From contig CAIUOP010000055.1 in assembly GCA_903900805.1 (NCBI GenBank), forward strand, positions 1-64,000: a stretch of 64,000 bases of DNA, given 5' to 3'. Positions 43,548-53,595 of the stretch are shown here, piece after piece. The notes below the pieces were generated by a model. That model made no database searches. It worked only from the letters and a program-made list of their open reading frames with translations, and was not told where the DNA came from. The position numbers were made by a program, and so were the translations under genes. Position 1 is the stretch's first letter, and each line of letters starts with the position of its first letter. This DNA is from an uncultured beta proteobacterium (GTDB taxonomy: Bacteria > Pseudomonadota > Gammaproteobacteria > Burkholderiales > Burkholderiaceae).

Positions 43548-44360
43548 CTAAACGTCACTCATAAAATCGCCGCCGCCATCATCCCAAGAGCTCGCACCAC
43601 CATCATCCCAAGAACCTGCATCCCGTACACCAAAATTAGGATCTGTAGATGCGGGTCCGCCGACTTGATTCATATTGGGATTCGCATTTGGATGATTATT
43701 ATCGTGACCACCCATGAGATTACTCGCCAATGCTTGGCCAGCATACATACCAGCACCTAAAGCCGCACCAGTTGCAAGACTGCCCATTAAGCCACCACCC
43801 ATACCGCCGGCTGCTGGTGCTCCAGGGTAGCCGGGACCGCCAGGGTAAGCAGTAGGACCGCCTGGAGTACCAGGGTAACCAGCGCCTGGTGCGTTATAGA
43901 CTTGCACCGCCTCAGCCTTACGACGTCTCATCACAATAATGATGCCTACTACCAAGATAGCGATCAAACCCCAGAAGATAGGATTACTAAAGATTGATGA
44001 TGTGCTCGCAACAGAATTGCCTGAACTATTGGCGAGTTGTACCTGAAGTTTTTGCACAGATTCTGGTTGAGCAAAAGGCAAACCTGGTGCAAGATTTTGT
44101 GCCGTCACGAAATGATTGCGCGCTACATCTAACTTACCCTCTTTGAGGTAAAGCTCAGCCGCAACATAGTGCGCCTTTGCACTGTTAGGATGATTTTGCA
44201 GAACTTCTTTCATCATGATATCAGCCTTAGCCAACTGCCCAGATTGCACAGCTTTATATACCTCTGGCAAAGTTGCTTCAGCAAATGCTGCATTGCTAGT
44301 AAGCAGTAATGCCGCAGCGAATACACCAACTAATAGATTAAGTACTTTACGAATGTTCAT
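43548..44360 (-). CDS. TPR-like exported/membrane protein with Gly-rich C-terminus
   Basis: Signal peptide, TPR-like helices (HYVAAELYLKEGKLDVARNHF), one TM, Gly/Pro-rich then SWDDGG repeat tail. Confidence 0.7.
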   Translation of the reverse strand: MNIRKVLNLLVGVFAAALLLTSNAAFAEATLPEVYKAVQSGQLAKADIMMKEVLQNHPNSAKAHYVAAELYLKEGKLDVARNHFVTAQNLAPGLPFAQPESVQKLQVQLANSSGNSVASTSSIFSNPIFWGLIAILVVGIIIVMRRRKAEAVQVYNAPGAGYPGTPGGPTAYPGGPGYPGAPAAGGMGGGLMGSLATGAALGAGMYAGQALASNLMGGHDNNHPNANPNMNQVGGPASTDPNFGVRDAGSWDDGGASSWDDGGGDFMSDV

Positions 44361-44472
44361 CAGAACTCCTTGTAGGATATTTCACTGCGATTTTTGATTA
44401 TCGCTAGTTTAGGTATTTTTGCTATTCCCTAACTATATTGGGGCTTTTAGGGGGAATTCAAGAGCTAACAGC

Positions 44473-47400
44473 CTAGCCAATTTGATGCATCTTACCTTCT
44501 GATGAGATCAAATATGCCTTATTGGGTTTGTCTTTACGAATACGTGTGAGCTCAGTCTGATAGCCCTGCAACTGCTTGCGGTATTTTTCATATTTCTCGC
44601 TACCCAGCTCTGGGATGGTGAGCTTGTAATCAATGATGGCCAGATGGTCATCTAACTCGACTAAGCGATCCATGCGGTAACTCTTGCCTTCTTCGCTAGT
44701 AATATCGAGCTCATTCCAAGCTTGGATCCATTGCCCTGAAGTGAGGTAGCGCTTCAATTCTGGCGCTTCTAATACTGCTTTGGTTCGGACAATCAGTTTT
44801 TGAGCATGCGCTTGATCTACGCCTAGCCAATTCATCACCTCTTGCTCACTTGGCATGGGGGGTTTGGCTGGGTTGTTTGAGTCTGCAGTCAAGAACTCAA
44901 GAAGCTTGTGAAAGTTCGTACCTTCTTCCAAGATTTCTGGATCGGGCTCTTCTTTTGCCTGCTCTAAGGACTTTGCTGCAAGCTCCTTGGCTAGCGCTCC
45001 ACTCTCAATTTTCAAAATTGAGTCTTGGTAACCTGTCTTTGCTTGATCCCATGCAATCTCAAAGTGATCGATCGTAAATGGCATGCTGCCTAACTCTACC
45101 TTGATCCCATCCTGTTTTTGGGGGGCATCCTCAAGACCAAGAGTATGGATATCTAAAATTGCTATCCCTGCAGCTTGGGCCCTGCCATACCAAGAGCGCT
45201 CATTAATTCCTGTTTTTGTTCTGCTTTGAACACCGCTAAGCCATAAGCCCTGCTTAGCTCTGGTCATTGCAACGTAGAGTAAGTTCCAATTTTCATTCTG
45301 ACTGACTTCATTTTCTTTTTTGAAAATAGCTCCACGCTCACCAGTCAGTGTCTTAGCAGTGTACAAAGAAAGATGACTTGGGCTAGCAAGTTCTGGAGAC
45401 CAATCTAGCAGAACGCCTCGGTGTGGCGCCCGCCATTCAGTGTTATTGGCATCGAGCATGATGACAAACGGTGACTCTAATCCTTTGGCCCCATGAATCG
45501 TCATTAAGCGTACGCGCTTATGCCGATCTTCCTCTGACATCTCGGCCTGCTCATCTACCTCACCAATATCTTCGTTACCATCAGCTTGCGCCTCTACATC
45601 ACCCTCATCCGGCGTTTCATCATCATCTCCACGACGCATCGCATTCATATCATCAATGAAACGGCTCAGACTTGGATAGCGCCCACCATCTTGATTTAAG
45701 GCGAGCTCTAAAAAGGCATCTAAATTTGCCAAGACTTGCGCACGTGCAAGGTTTTGAGCAGCGATGGCATAACTCACCCGCAAATTACTCTCGTGATAAA
45801 TCAAATCTAGTAAGTCATGGACTGGCAGCGCCTCACCTAAAACACGCCAATGCTCTAAATACCTTGCTGCCCTCTGAATCTGTCGGTCTTGACTGGCTTG
45901 TAAGGCGTCCCACCAAGAGTGATAACCCTCATTACCAGCAATACTCATACCGAGCGCTTGCATCTGCGCTTCAGCAAAACCAAAGATCGGACTGCGTAGC
46001 ACCTGAGCCAAGGGTAAATCATGTCTTGGAGAAACTAAGACTGTCAGTAAGGCAATCAGATCATCAATCTCTAATGTATTGAGAAGACCACCTAAGCGTG
46101 AGCTGTCATAAGCTAGACCTGCTTCTCGTAAAGCTCTCTCAAATTGCGGTAAATATTGACGGCGTTTGACCAATAAAATGAAATCACTTGCTCTCGCAGG
46201 ACGCCAATACTCCTTACCATCTTTTTTATCCATCACTTGACGTGTTGCAATCACATGATGAATCAAGCGACTAACTTGCCCGCCCTCTTCATAGCGCTGT
46301 TGCACATCAATCGTTTGGCTTGCATCTTTGATTGCATTATCAAAGGCGGTTCCCGTTCGCTCTGGTTGCACCTTCTCAATCCGCTCAATGAGCGGCAGCA
46401 ATTGCGCTTCACCCTCTGCCGCATAACCCTCTACTGGAAGGCCTTCTAACGTGGGCTTCCAGGCTGTTGTTTGCTTGGTGTATTGATAACCCTCAGGCAA
46501 AGTGCTCGCTAAGAACACATCATTCACCGCATTGTTAATAGCAGGCGCATTTCGTCGTGTCTTGTTTTGCGACAAAGGCTCAGCATTTAACTTATTCACT
46601 AGAAAATTCCTGGCACTATCAAATAGTCTTGGGTCAGCGCGTCGAAAACGATAAATCGATTGTTTTGGGTCACCTACAATAAAAACGCTTGGCATAGAAC
46701 CATCATCACCATAGCCATCTAACCAGGAGCGTAATATCTGCCATTGCAATGGATTGGTATCTTGAAACTCGTCAATCAGAATATGTTTGTACTTAGCATC
46801 TAAACGGGCCTGTAAGTAGGCCGCATTGGCTGAGCTTGTCATTAATTGACTCACGCCGATTTCTAAATCATCGAAGTCGCGTACCCGCATAGACTCTTTA
46901 GCTTTTTCCATATGACTTAGCATCGCTTGGCTCATGGCAAACCAAGTCATATTGAGTTCATGCATGAGATGCTCGCCTTGCCAGGCAAACAGGGCTTCAT
47001 AGGCTTGCACCCAATCATTACGAATGGCAGTAATTTGCGCAGGATCGCCGCCCGTTTTATTAAGATACTTGAGTATCGGAGCAGAAGTTTTTTCAATATC
47101 AGCCAATGGTGTTCGGGTTTGCGTCAAAAAATACGTTTCAAACCTATCAGCTATATCCATAATGGATCTACCGGCAGCATGATGCGCCATCACCTCCTCA
47201 AGATAAGGAGCTTTGCTAATTTGAGTTGGCGTGCCATTACTAAAGCACTTATAGAGTGCTGCTAGATTTTCTTTAGTTTCGGGGCGCTCCCAAAAAATTT
47301 GCAGTGGGTTTTGTTGGTTTAAGTATGGCAAAACCTGATCTAAATATTGAATTGCTTCGATGCCTTTTGTCTTACAAGCCTCTTGGAAAAATGTCCATGC

Positions 47401-47994
47401 ACCTCTTTGCTTAAAGAGACTGTAATTACCCATCAAGAACTTTTGAGTTTCACTCGCACCAAACTCTGCTAACAGTACGTCATAATGTTTTTTGAGATTC
47501 TCAGACAAATCGCCCCACCAGTCTTGCATACACTCTTCTTGCAGGCGCTTAGCATCTTCTCGAAGATTAAAGCCTGGCTGGACCTCTGCAGATACAGGTG
47601 CTGCGCCCAGCAAGCGTCCAAACCAACCGTGGAAGGTATCAATGACGATGGCCTGTGGACTTGATAAGACTTTGATATACAGAGCTCGCGCTTGGGGTAG
47701 CAAGCTCTTGGCCTCATCTTTTGTCAAACCTCTGATATGCAACTCATGTATGAGCGTATCGTCATCAGCAGTAGAAAATTCTTCTAGCAAGCCATAAAGA
47801 CGATCGCGCATTTCTTGTGCAGCTTTACGCGTAAAAGTAAGGGCTAAGATTTCTTGTGGTTTTGTACCGGCTAACAATAGTCTAATCATGCGAGCTACTA
47901 ATAACCAAGTCTTACCACTGCCTGCGCAAGCAGAAACAATTACCGACCTTTCAGGATTGCAGGCTAAAGGGTAATCGAACTCTTCGCTCACCAC
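44473..47994 (-). CDS. addA: UvrD/Rep-type helicase with C-terminal nuclease (AddA-like)
   Basis: Walker A ACAGSGKTWLLVARM, DEFQDTNPLQ, TIHGAKGLE, C-terminal MDRLVELDDHLAIIDYKL. Confidence 0.85.
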   Translation of the reverse strand: MVSEEFDYPLACNPERSVIVSACAGSGKTWLLVARMIRLLLAGTKPQEILALTFTRKAAQEMRDRLYGLLEEFSTADDDTLIHELHIRGLTKDEAKSLLPQARALYIKVLSSPQAIVIDTFHGWFGRLLGAAPVSAEVQPGFNLREDAKRLQEECMQDWWGDLSENLKKHYDVLLAEFGASETQKFLMGNYSLFKQRGAWTFFQEACKTKGIEAIQYLDQVLPYLNQQNPLQIFWERPETKENLAALYKCFSNGTPTQISKAPYLEEVMAHHAAGRSIMDIADRFETYFLTQTRTPLADIEKTSAPILKYLNKTGGDPAQITAIRNDWVQAYEALFAWQGEHLMHELNMTWFAMSQAMLSHMEKAKESMRVRDFDDLEIGVSQLMTSSANAAYLQARLDAKYKHILIDEFQDTNPLQWQILRSWLDGYGDDGSMPSVFIVGDPKQSIYRFRRADPRLFDSARNFLVNKLNAEPLSQNKTRRNAPAINNAVNDVFLASTLPEGYQYTKQTTAWKPTLEGLPVEGYAAEGEAQLLPLIERIEKVQPERTGTAFDNAIKDASQTIDVQQRYEEGGQVSRLIHHVIATRQVMDKKDGKEYWRPARASDFILLVKRRQYLPQFERALREAGLAYDSSRLGGLLNTLEIDDLIALLTVLVSPRHDLPLAQVLRSPIFGFAEAQMQALGMSIAGNEGYHSWWDALQASQDRQIQRAARYLEHWRVLGEALPVHDLLDLIYHESNLRVSYAIAAQNLARAQVLANLDAFLELALNQDGGRYPSLSRFIDDMNAMRRGDDDETPDEGDVEAQADGNEDIGEVDEQAEMSEEDRHKRVRLMTIHGAKGLESPFVIMLDANNTEWRAPHRGVLLDWSPELASPSHLSLYTAKTLTGERGAIFKKENEVSQNENWNLLYVAMTRAKQGLWLSGVQSRTKTGINERSWYGRAQAAGIAILDIHTLGLEDAPQKQDGIKVELGSMPFTIDHFEIAWDQAKTGYQDSILKIESGALAKELAAKSLEQAKEEPDPEILEEGTNFHKLLEFLTADSNNPAKPPMPSEQEVMNWLGVDQAHAQKLIVRTKAVLEAPELKRYLTSGQWIQAWNELDITSEEGKSYRMDRLVELDDHLAIIDYKLTIPELGSEKYEKYRKQLQGYQTELTRIRKDKPNKAYLISSEGKMHQIG

Positions 47995-50993
47995 ATCCCC
48001 TTTCTACAAACACCTCGAGCTTCGCAGTACTGACAGACGCTATCAGGTGCAAATGCTTGCATGGGTTTACGCGCCCATAAACTATTGAGGTCTTTCTCGA
48101 TCTGCTCAGAAAATTGAGTCATCGCATTGGGCATATCCTCTACCGTATGGGCCCGGATGTTCTTGTCCTCGCCTTTATCCAGCTCCGCTTTAAGCGAAAC
48201 CCACTGTGCCTCTCCTACTGTCCGCCCTGGGAGGTGGGCCGCAATCGCATTCTCATTGGCAGCGCGGGCATAGATTAAAAGCTGTGGGTCATCCAAGATA
48301 TTCTCGGAGCGATCCACAATTTTTTTCATTTTCTGATTTTTATAGTCAATTACAGCTGCTGCAGTGCTATCAGATTCATGAATATCAAATCGATCGGCGC
48401 GCCCCGCAATGCGTATATCTCTTTGTACCCCATCAGGGTCAGTCAAACTTAATGTAAAGCCAATTGTTAGCTCAGCATCGTGATAACGCCATCCTTGATT
48501 CTCTCTTTTGATCTGCCAGTCAATAAAACTCGGGATTTGTTTTTGCCAATCTCTTAATGTTCCCAAGACTCTGGCATCACCAGCAATAAGGCGTTCAAAC
48601 TCTTTTTCAGAACACTTCATTAAGTGATCGATCATCCACTGACGTCGTGCCTCGTCACCTTGGTGTATTGGTGAATGCGACTTCTCTTCTTCAGTCTTGA
48701 GTGCTTGGAAAAAGGTTTTTAGCAGTGCATGTAAGGTCTGCCCCGCTAAGGATGCATCAAAGCCCTCCTCAAATTCTTTTGCCTTGCGCAATCCCAATAA
48801 GCTGCTAACGTAATAGCGATAAGGGCAATCGCGCAAAGCCTTATAAGCGCTAGGTGAAACTGTAATAGGGATGGCAAGGTTCTGATCCGGCGTACTCACT
48901 GACATCGTAATTGGCTGAGATTTACCTTCATAAGACTCTGGCTTCGCATCAATTACTCGCCAGTCTTTTAATTGAGCCTGTAAGCGCTGAATCCAAGCCG
49001 ATGGCCTCAGCGGTTCTCCACTTTTACTTTTACTCTGCCAAAGCAAATCGACATTCTTACAAGACACTAGCAACTGGGAAAGATCTCTCGCCTGCTGGAT
49101 ATATTGCGCAGCAATCGTGGATGATTTTAGATATCGATTTAGCGTATCTGAGAAAAATAGTGGTGGCTCAGAAAAAGCGGGGAGCTGTTGCTCATCACAT
49201 CCCACTAAAACTATTACATCAAATTGCCGTAGTCGTGTTGAGCTTAGTGGCAAAATGCTGAGGGTTGCTAACGCTTCTTTACCAGCCTCCTCATAAGATG
49301 CTTCCTCGATGACTGTCTTTAAAAGGCTCAGCCACTCGGGTAAGCGCATTTTGACGTCTTTATAAATACCGCCGCTCAAATCGAATTCTTTTAATGCTTT
49401 TAGGAGTTGCTTGCCTGCAGCATCATTTTCAAGTCGTTGCGCCATACCCGTTTCTTGAAGATTTTTTTGTAAGAGCACATAAGCACTGGAGCAATCTAGC
49501 ATCGACTGTTGCCAGCCAGTGTGTAAGCGCCTGAGAAACTTGATGAGATCAATTAAATGTGCATTAGGTGATCCACCATTGCTTGCGGCATAACTATTGG
49601 CTCGCTCTATCGCCATCGTAAAAGTTTCCCAACCAGACTTTGCCTGGCTAGCAATCAAGATATCTTCAAGCTGAGCAATCAGACCAACACACACTTCAGG
49701 CGATTGCTTCAAGCTACTAGAAAGATCGAAATACGGGTTTTGTAAAAACTCAAGCAAAGCACTCGCACTGGGTCCTTCCTTAGGAGCGCGGATAATTTCT
49801 AGCCAACTATTAAATGCTGCCGCAGCTCTAGTAGTAGATAGCTTCCAACCAGTTTCATCACGAATTCGTAATGCGTCACCTAAACGACTCAGTAATGCGC
49901 GTGCCCGACGTGCCGCTAAACGATCTTGCGCAACCAGGGCAATATTTTTCTTACCAGCAATCAGATGTGACTCAATCGCTTTAGTTGCAGCCCAGGCTAA
50001 TTCTTCAAAACGTCTTGCTGCCAGTAAGCGCCAGTCTTCATGTCTATGAGCTTGAATATTGCTATCGATTTGAGAGTCTTCTGCGCTATTGGCAACTTGG
50101 ATATGACCCTCCAAATCTAAGCCACAAAGCGCCTCGGGCCAAAGGGCAACTGATTGCCAGTCTAGGTCTACACGAACTACCGTTGCAAATTGAGCATAAT
50201 CATGCAGGTAATCGTCGATTAACTCTTGATCAATTGGCTTTGGATCAGCAGTCTGCACCCAAATGAATGGACGTACTATAGCGGGATCTTTTTCTGCATT
50301 AGCTTGGGCTAATTGCATCTGGGCAGCCATCGCTAAATGCTTGCGAATGACTGGATCCCCAATGTTTGTTAGGTAGCGCCAAAAAGTTAAGAGGACTGCA
50401 GACTCTTCGTCTACCACATTGCGTGAGAGTCCCACATAAGCTTTAGCAATGGCTTGATCTAGAACAAGCTCTACTTTTTTAAGCCAAGCTTCGGCATCCA
50501 GCGTATGGGTTTGTAGTAAGTTATTTAATTCGCCTTGTAATTGCGGAACGACCGCTTCCGATAATGAGTCACACGCATCAATGACAGCTTGCGCTAATCC
50601 CCATGCTCCCGCCTCACTCTCTGCCTTAAACCAACTCTGTAACACTTTGTGTTTACGCAAATTCACAAAGACGGAAAGCCATCTCTCTAAATCCGTTTGT
50701 TTCTTTGGAAACTTCCAGGCGCCTGGCGCTGCTTCTAACCAATCAGCAAAACTGATTACTTGCGGTAAGAAGGCGATGTTACTTGGCAGATCCTTCGGTC
50801 GATTTTGCTCTAAAGCTGCCCTCACCCCAATCAGTGGCCCAGCAGTACTGAGGATTACTAAGGGGCGTTTTTGGGTTTGTTTCGCACAATCCCAAATACC
50901 TTTGGCCAATTCTGTCAGCGCCTGGCTATTGGGCGTAATTACCCATGCCTGCGGCTGTTTTTGCATTGAAATGGTCGGAAATGGGCGATGCAT
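47988..50993 (-). CDS. addB: PD-(D/E)XK nuclease family protein (AddB-like)
   Basis: RADRFD, AAVIDYKNQK nuclease motif, Fe-S-type cysteines (CPYRYY ... CQYCEARGVC); overlaps addA. Confidence 0.85.
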   Translation of the reverse strand: MHRPFPTISMQKQPQAWVITPNSQALTELAKGIWDCAKQTQKRPLVILSTAGPLIGVRAALEQNRPKDLPSNIAFLPQVISFADWLEAAPGAWKFPKKQTDLERWLSVFVNLRKHKVLQSWFKAESEAGAWGLAQAVIDACDSLSEAVVPQLQGELNNLLQTHTLDAEAWLKKVELVLDQAIAKAYVGLSRNVVDEESAVLLTFWRYLTNIGDPVIRKHLAMAAQMQLAQANAEKDPAIVRPFIWVQTADPKPIDQELIDDYLHDYAQFATVVRVDLDWQSVALWPEALCGLDLEGHIQVANSAEDSQIDSNIQAHRHEDWRLLAARRFEELAWAATKAIESHLIAGKKNIALVAQDRLAARRARALLSRLGDALRIRDETGWKLSTTRAAAAFNSWLEIIRAPKEGPSASALLEFLQNPYFDLSSSLKQSPEVCVGLIAQLEDILIASQAKSGWETFTMAIERANSYAASNGGSPNAHLIDLIKFLRRLHTGWQQSMLDCSSAYVLLQKNLQETGMAQRLENDAAGKQLLKALKEFDLSGGIYKDVKMRLPEWLSLLKTVIEEASYEEAGKEALATLSILPLSSTRLRQFDVIVLVGCDEQQLPAFSEPPLFFSDTLNRYLKSSTIAAQYIQQARDLSQLLVSCKNVDLLWQSKSKSGEPLRPSAWIQRLQAQLKDWRVIDAKPESYEGKSQPITMSVSTPDQNLAIPITVSPSAYKALRDCPYRYYVSSLLGLRKAKEFEEGFDASLAGQTLHALLKTFFQALKTEEEKSHSPIHQGDEARRQWMIDHLMKCSEKEFERLIAGDARVLGTLRDWQKQIPSFIDWQIKRENQGWRYHDAELTIGFTLSLTDPDGVQRDIRIAGRADRFDIHESDSTAAAVIDYKNQKMKKIVDRSENILDDPQLLIYARAANENAIAAHLPGRTVGEAQWVSLKAELDKGEDKNIRAHTVEDMPNAMTQFSEQIEKDLNSLWARKPMQAFAPDSVCQYCEARGVCRKGMW

Positions 50994-51113
50994 TACAGGG
51001 GGTGTTGGGTTGGTGTTTTAGGGCTTATTTGGAAAATTAGGCAGAATGTTTGGCTTATTGCTAATATAAGCTTTGTAACGCCACAATTAAATAAGTCTAA
51101 ATAAGGAATTTTC

Positions 51114-51440
51114 ATGAGTGCCGGTATTAAATACGTAACTGACGCCTCTTTCGAACAAGACGTCCTCAAGTCAGATAAACCAGTTCTGCTCGACTTCTGG
51201 GCTGAATGGTGTGGTCCTTGCAAAATGATTGGCCCAATCCTGGAAGAGCTTTCCGGTGAGTATGGCGACAAGTTGCAAATCGCAAAAATGAACGTGGATG
51301 AGAACCAAGGTGTTCCAGCCCAGTTTAATATTCGCGGCATTCCAACCTTGATCCTATTCAAAAATGGCACTGTAGCTGCTCAAAAAGTAGGCGCTTTGGC
51401 CAAATCCCAGTTGTCTGCCTTTATTGATAGTCATCTGTAA
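51114..51440 (+). CDS. trxA: Thioredoxin
   Basis: [11 protein letters not shown]. Confidence 0.97.
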   Translation: MSAGIKYVTDASFEQDVLKSDKPVLLDFWAEWCGPCKMIGPILEELSGEYGDKLQIAKMNVDENQGVPAQFNIRGIPTLILFKNGTVAAQKVGALAKSQLSAFIDSHL

Positions 51441-51450
51441 ATAGTCCCAC

Positions 51451-51483
51451 ACCACAGGGTCACTAGCTTAGCCTGTGGTTTTT
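51451..51483 (+). terminator. Terminator after trxA
   Basis: ACCACAGG ... CCTGTGGTTTTT. Confidence 0.8.
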
Positions 51484-51718
51484 ACCTGCTTACCCTACTT
51501 GCCAGACCCGTTTTTTAGTGTAGTATTGCGTTTAACAGTAGTTCAGCGCCTCGCACTTAACAAAGCAAAGCGCTCATTTCCAGCAATTACCTCCCCCATC
51601 TTTTAAGTAAATCTCCCAAATTCTGTTTTTCCACATCTGCTTGATTTCTATCAGCGCAGCGATACCCCAAAACCAATTGATCTAATCCCTTTTTTCTTTA
51701 TCAACACCAGAGAACCAC

Positions 51719-52981
51719 ATGCAATTAACTGAACTCAAAGTCCTCCACGTATCCGCTCTGCTCGAAATGGCAGCTAGCTTGGAGATTGAAAATACCCAAC
51801 GGATGCGCAAACAAGAATTGATGTTCGCCATTTTGAAGAAACGCGCTAAGGCCGGTGAAATGGTTTTTGGTGACGGTACTTTAGAGGTATTACCAGATGG
51901 CTTTGGTTTCTTACGTTCTCCTGAAGCCTCTTACATGGCTTCTCCTGACGATATTTATATCTCCCCTGCACAGATTCGCCGCTTTAATCTACACACTGGT
52001 GACAGCGTTGAAGGTGAAGTGCGGACGCCGAAAGATGGTGAGCGTTACTTTGCATTAGTTAAAGTCGACAAGATTAACGGTTTGGCTCCAGAAGCCCTCA
52101 AGAACCGCATCATGTTTGAGAACCTAACCCCACTGCACCCAAATCGTACAGTTCTGTTAGAGCGCGATATCAAGGCAGAAGAAAACCTTACAGGTCGCAT
52201 CATCGATATGATCTCTCCGATCGGCTTTGGCCAACGGGGCTTGATTGTGTCCTCGCCTAAATCTGGTAAGACGGTGATGATGCAGCACATTGCTCACGCA
52301 ATCGCGGCTAATCACCCTGATGCCATCTTGATTGTTCTCTTAGTTGATGAGCGCCCCGAGGAAGTTACCGAGATGCAGCGCTCCGTTCGCGGTGAAGTCG
52401 TTGCCTCTACTTTCGATGAGCCAGCAGTACGTCACGTTCAGGTTGCCGAGATGGTGATTGAGAAAGCAAAACGTTTAGTTGAGATGGGTAAAGATGTCAT
52501 CATCTTGCTTGACTCCATTACCCGTTTAGCTCGTGCATATAACACTGTCATTCCTTCATCCGGAAAAGTACTGTCTGGTGGCGTAGATGCCAATGCCTTG
52601 CAACGTCCAAAGCGCTTCTTCGGTGCAGCCCGTAACATTGAAGAAGGTGGTTCATTAACCATCATCGCCACTGCCCTGATTGAAACTGGTAGCCGTATGG
52701 ATGACCTCATTTATGAAGAGTTCAAAGGCACTGGCAATATGGAGGTTCACCTTGAGCGTCGCTTGGCTGAGCGTCGCGTTTACCCATCGATTAACCTCAA
52801 TAAGTCTGGTACCCGCCGTGAGGAATTACTGGTCAAGGCAGAAAATCTCCAGAAAATCTGGGTATTGCGTAAATTGCTGGCCGATATGGATGATATTGAA
52901 GCGATGAACTTCATCGTAGACAAGCTCAAATCGACTAAAAACAACGGTGAATTCTTCGACCTGATGCGTCGCGGAGGCTAA
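51719..52981 (+). CDS. rho: Transcription termination factor Rho
   Basis: SPKSGKT Walker [16 protein letters not shown]. Confidence 0.98.
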   Translation: MQLTELKVLHVSALLEMAASLEIENTQRMRKQELMFAILKKRAKAGEMVFGDGTLEVLPDGFGFLRSPEASYMASPDDIYISPAQIRRFNLHTGDSVEGEVRTPKDGERYFALVKVDKINGLAPEALKNRIMFENLTPLHPNRTVLLERDIKAEENLTGRIIDMISPIGFGQRGLIVSSPKSGKTVMMQHIAHAIAANHPDAILIVLLVDERPEEVTEMQRSVRGEVVASTFDEPAVRHVQVAEMVIEKAKRLVEMGKDVIILLDSITRLARAYNTVIPSSGKVLSGGVDANALQRPKRFFGAARNIEEGGSLTIIATALIETGSRMDDLIYEEFKGTGNMEVHLERRLAERRVYPSINLNKSGTRREELLVKAENLQKIWVLRKLLADMDDIEAMNFIVDKLKSTKNNGEFFDLMRRGG

Positions 52982-53147
52982 TTTAGGGGTTCAGAGTGCT
53001 ATTTAGGCCCTTTTGAGACCCCAAAAGTGCGCTTTGTTGTTGATTTCATGGCATAATTTCGCCTTTGCTGCACCATTAATTGCTTTTAACTTGGGAAAGT
53101 ATTTAGGTTCTTTTAACTTAAACGGCTACCCGCTCATAGGACTCAAA

Positions 53148-53495
53148 ATGAAACCTGGCATTCACCCCGAATATCGTGAAATCGTCTTCGTAGACGTTTC
53201 TAATAACTTCAGCTTCAAGACTCGCTCCACTATGTCTACTAAAGAGACAATCAAGTGGGAAGATGGCAAGGAATATCCATTGTCCAAGATCGAGACTTCA
53301 TCTGAATCACACCCTTTCTACACTGGCACCCAAAAAATCATGGATACCGCTGGTCGTGTTGAGAAATTCCGTCAGAAATTTGGTACCAAAGCAGTTGCTA
53401 AGTCTACCGGTGATGGCGCTGCTAAAACAGCAGAGAAAAAAGCTGCTGCTGCAGAAGCTAAAGCTGCTGCAAAGCCAGCGAAGAAGAAGGCTTAA
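53148..53495 (+). CDS. rpmE2: Ribosomal protein L31 type B with Lys/Ala-rich tail
   Basis: [29 protein letters not shown]...[11 protein letters not shown] at 53148 preferred over track start. Confidence 0.95.
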   Translation: MKPGIHPEYREIVFVDVSNNFSFKTRSTMSTKETIKWEDGKEYPLSKIETSSESHPFYTGTQKIMDTAGRVEKFRQKFGTKAVAKSTGDGAAKTAEKKAAAAEAKAAAKPAKKKA

Positions 53496-53544
53496 TTCAC
53501 TTCAAATCGTAGGGTATGTGAAATACCTACTCTGCGAGATAATC

Positions 53545-53570
53545 AAGGCAGCATTTGCTGCCTTTTTTAT
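53545..53570 (+). terminator. Terminator after rpmE2
   Basis: AAGGCAGC-ATTT-GCTGCCTTTTTTATTTTT. Confidence 0.9.
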
Positions 53571-53595
53571 TTTTGTTTTTGCTTAAATAGAGTTC

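Noticed and set aside
43476-43760. 94-aa plus-strand ORF after the Bug gene
   Set aside because: Runs through a terminator and is antisense to the TPR-like gene's repeat tail.
45672-46082. 136-aa and similar plus-strand ORFs inside addA/addB
   Set aside because: Antisense shadow ORFs without family resemblance or clear initiation signals.
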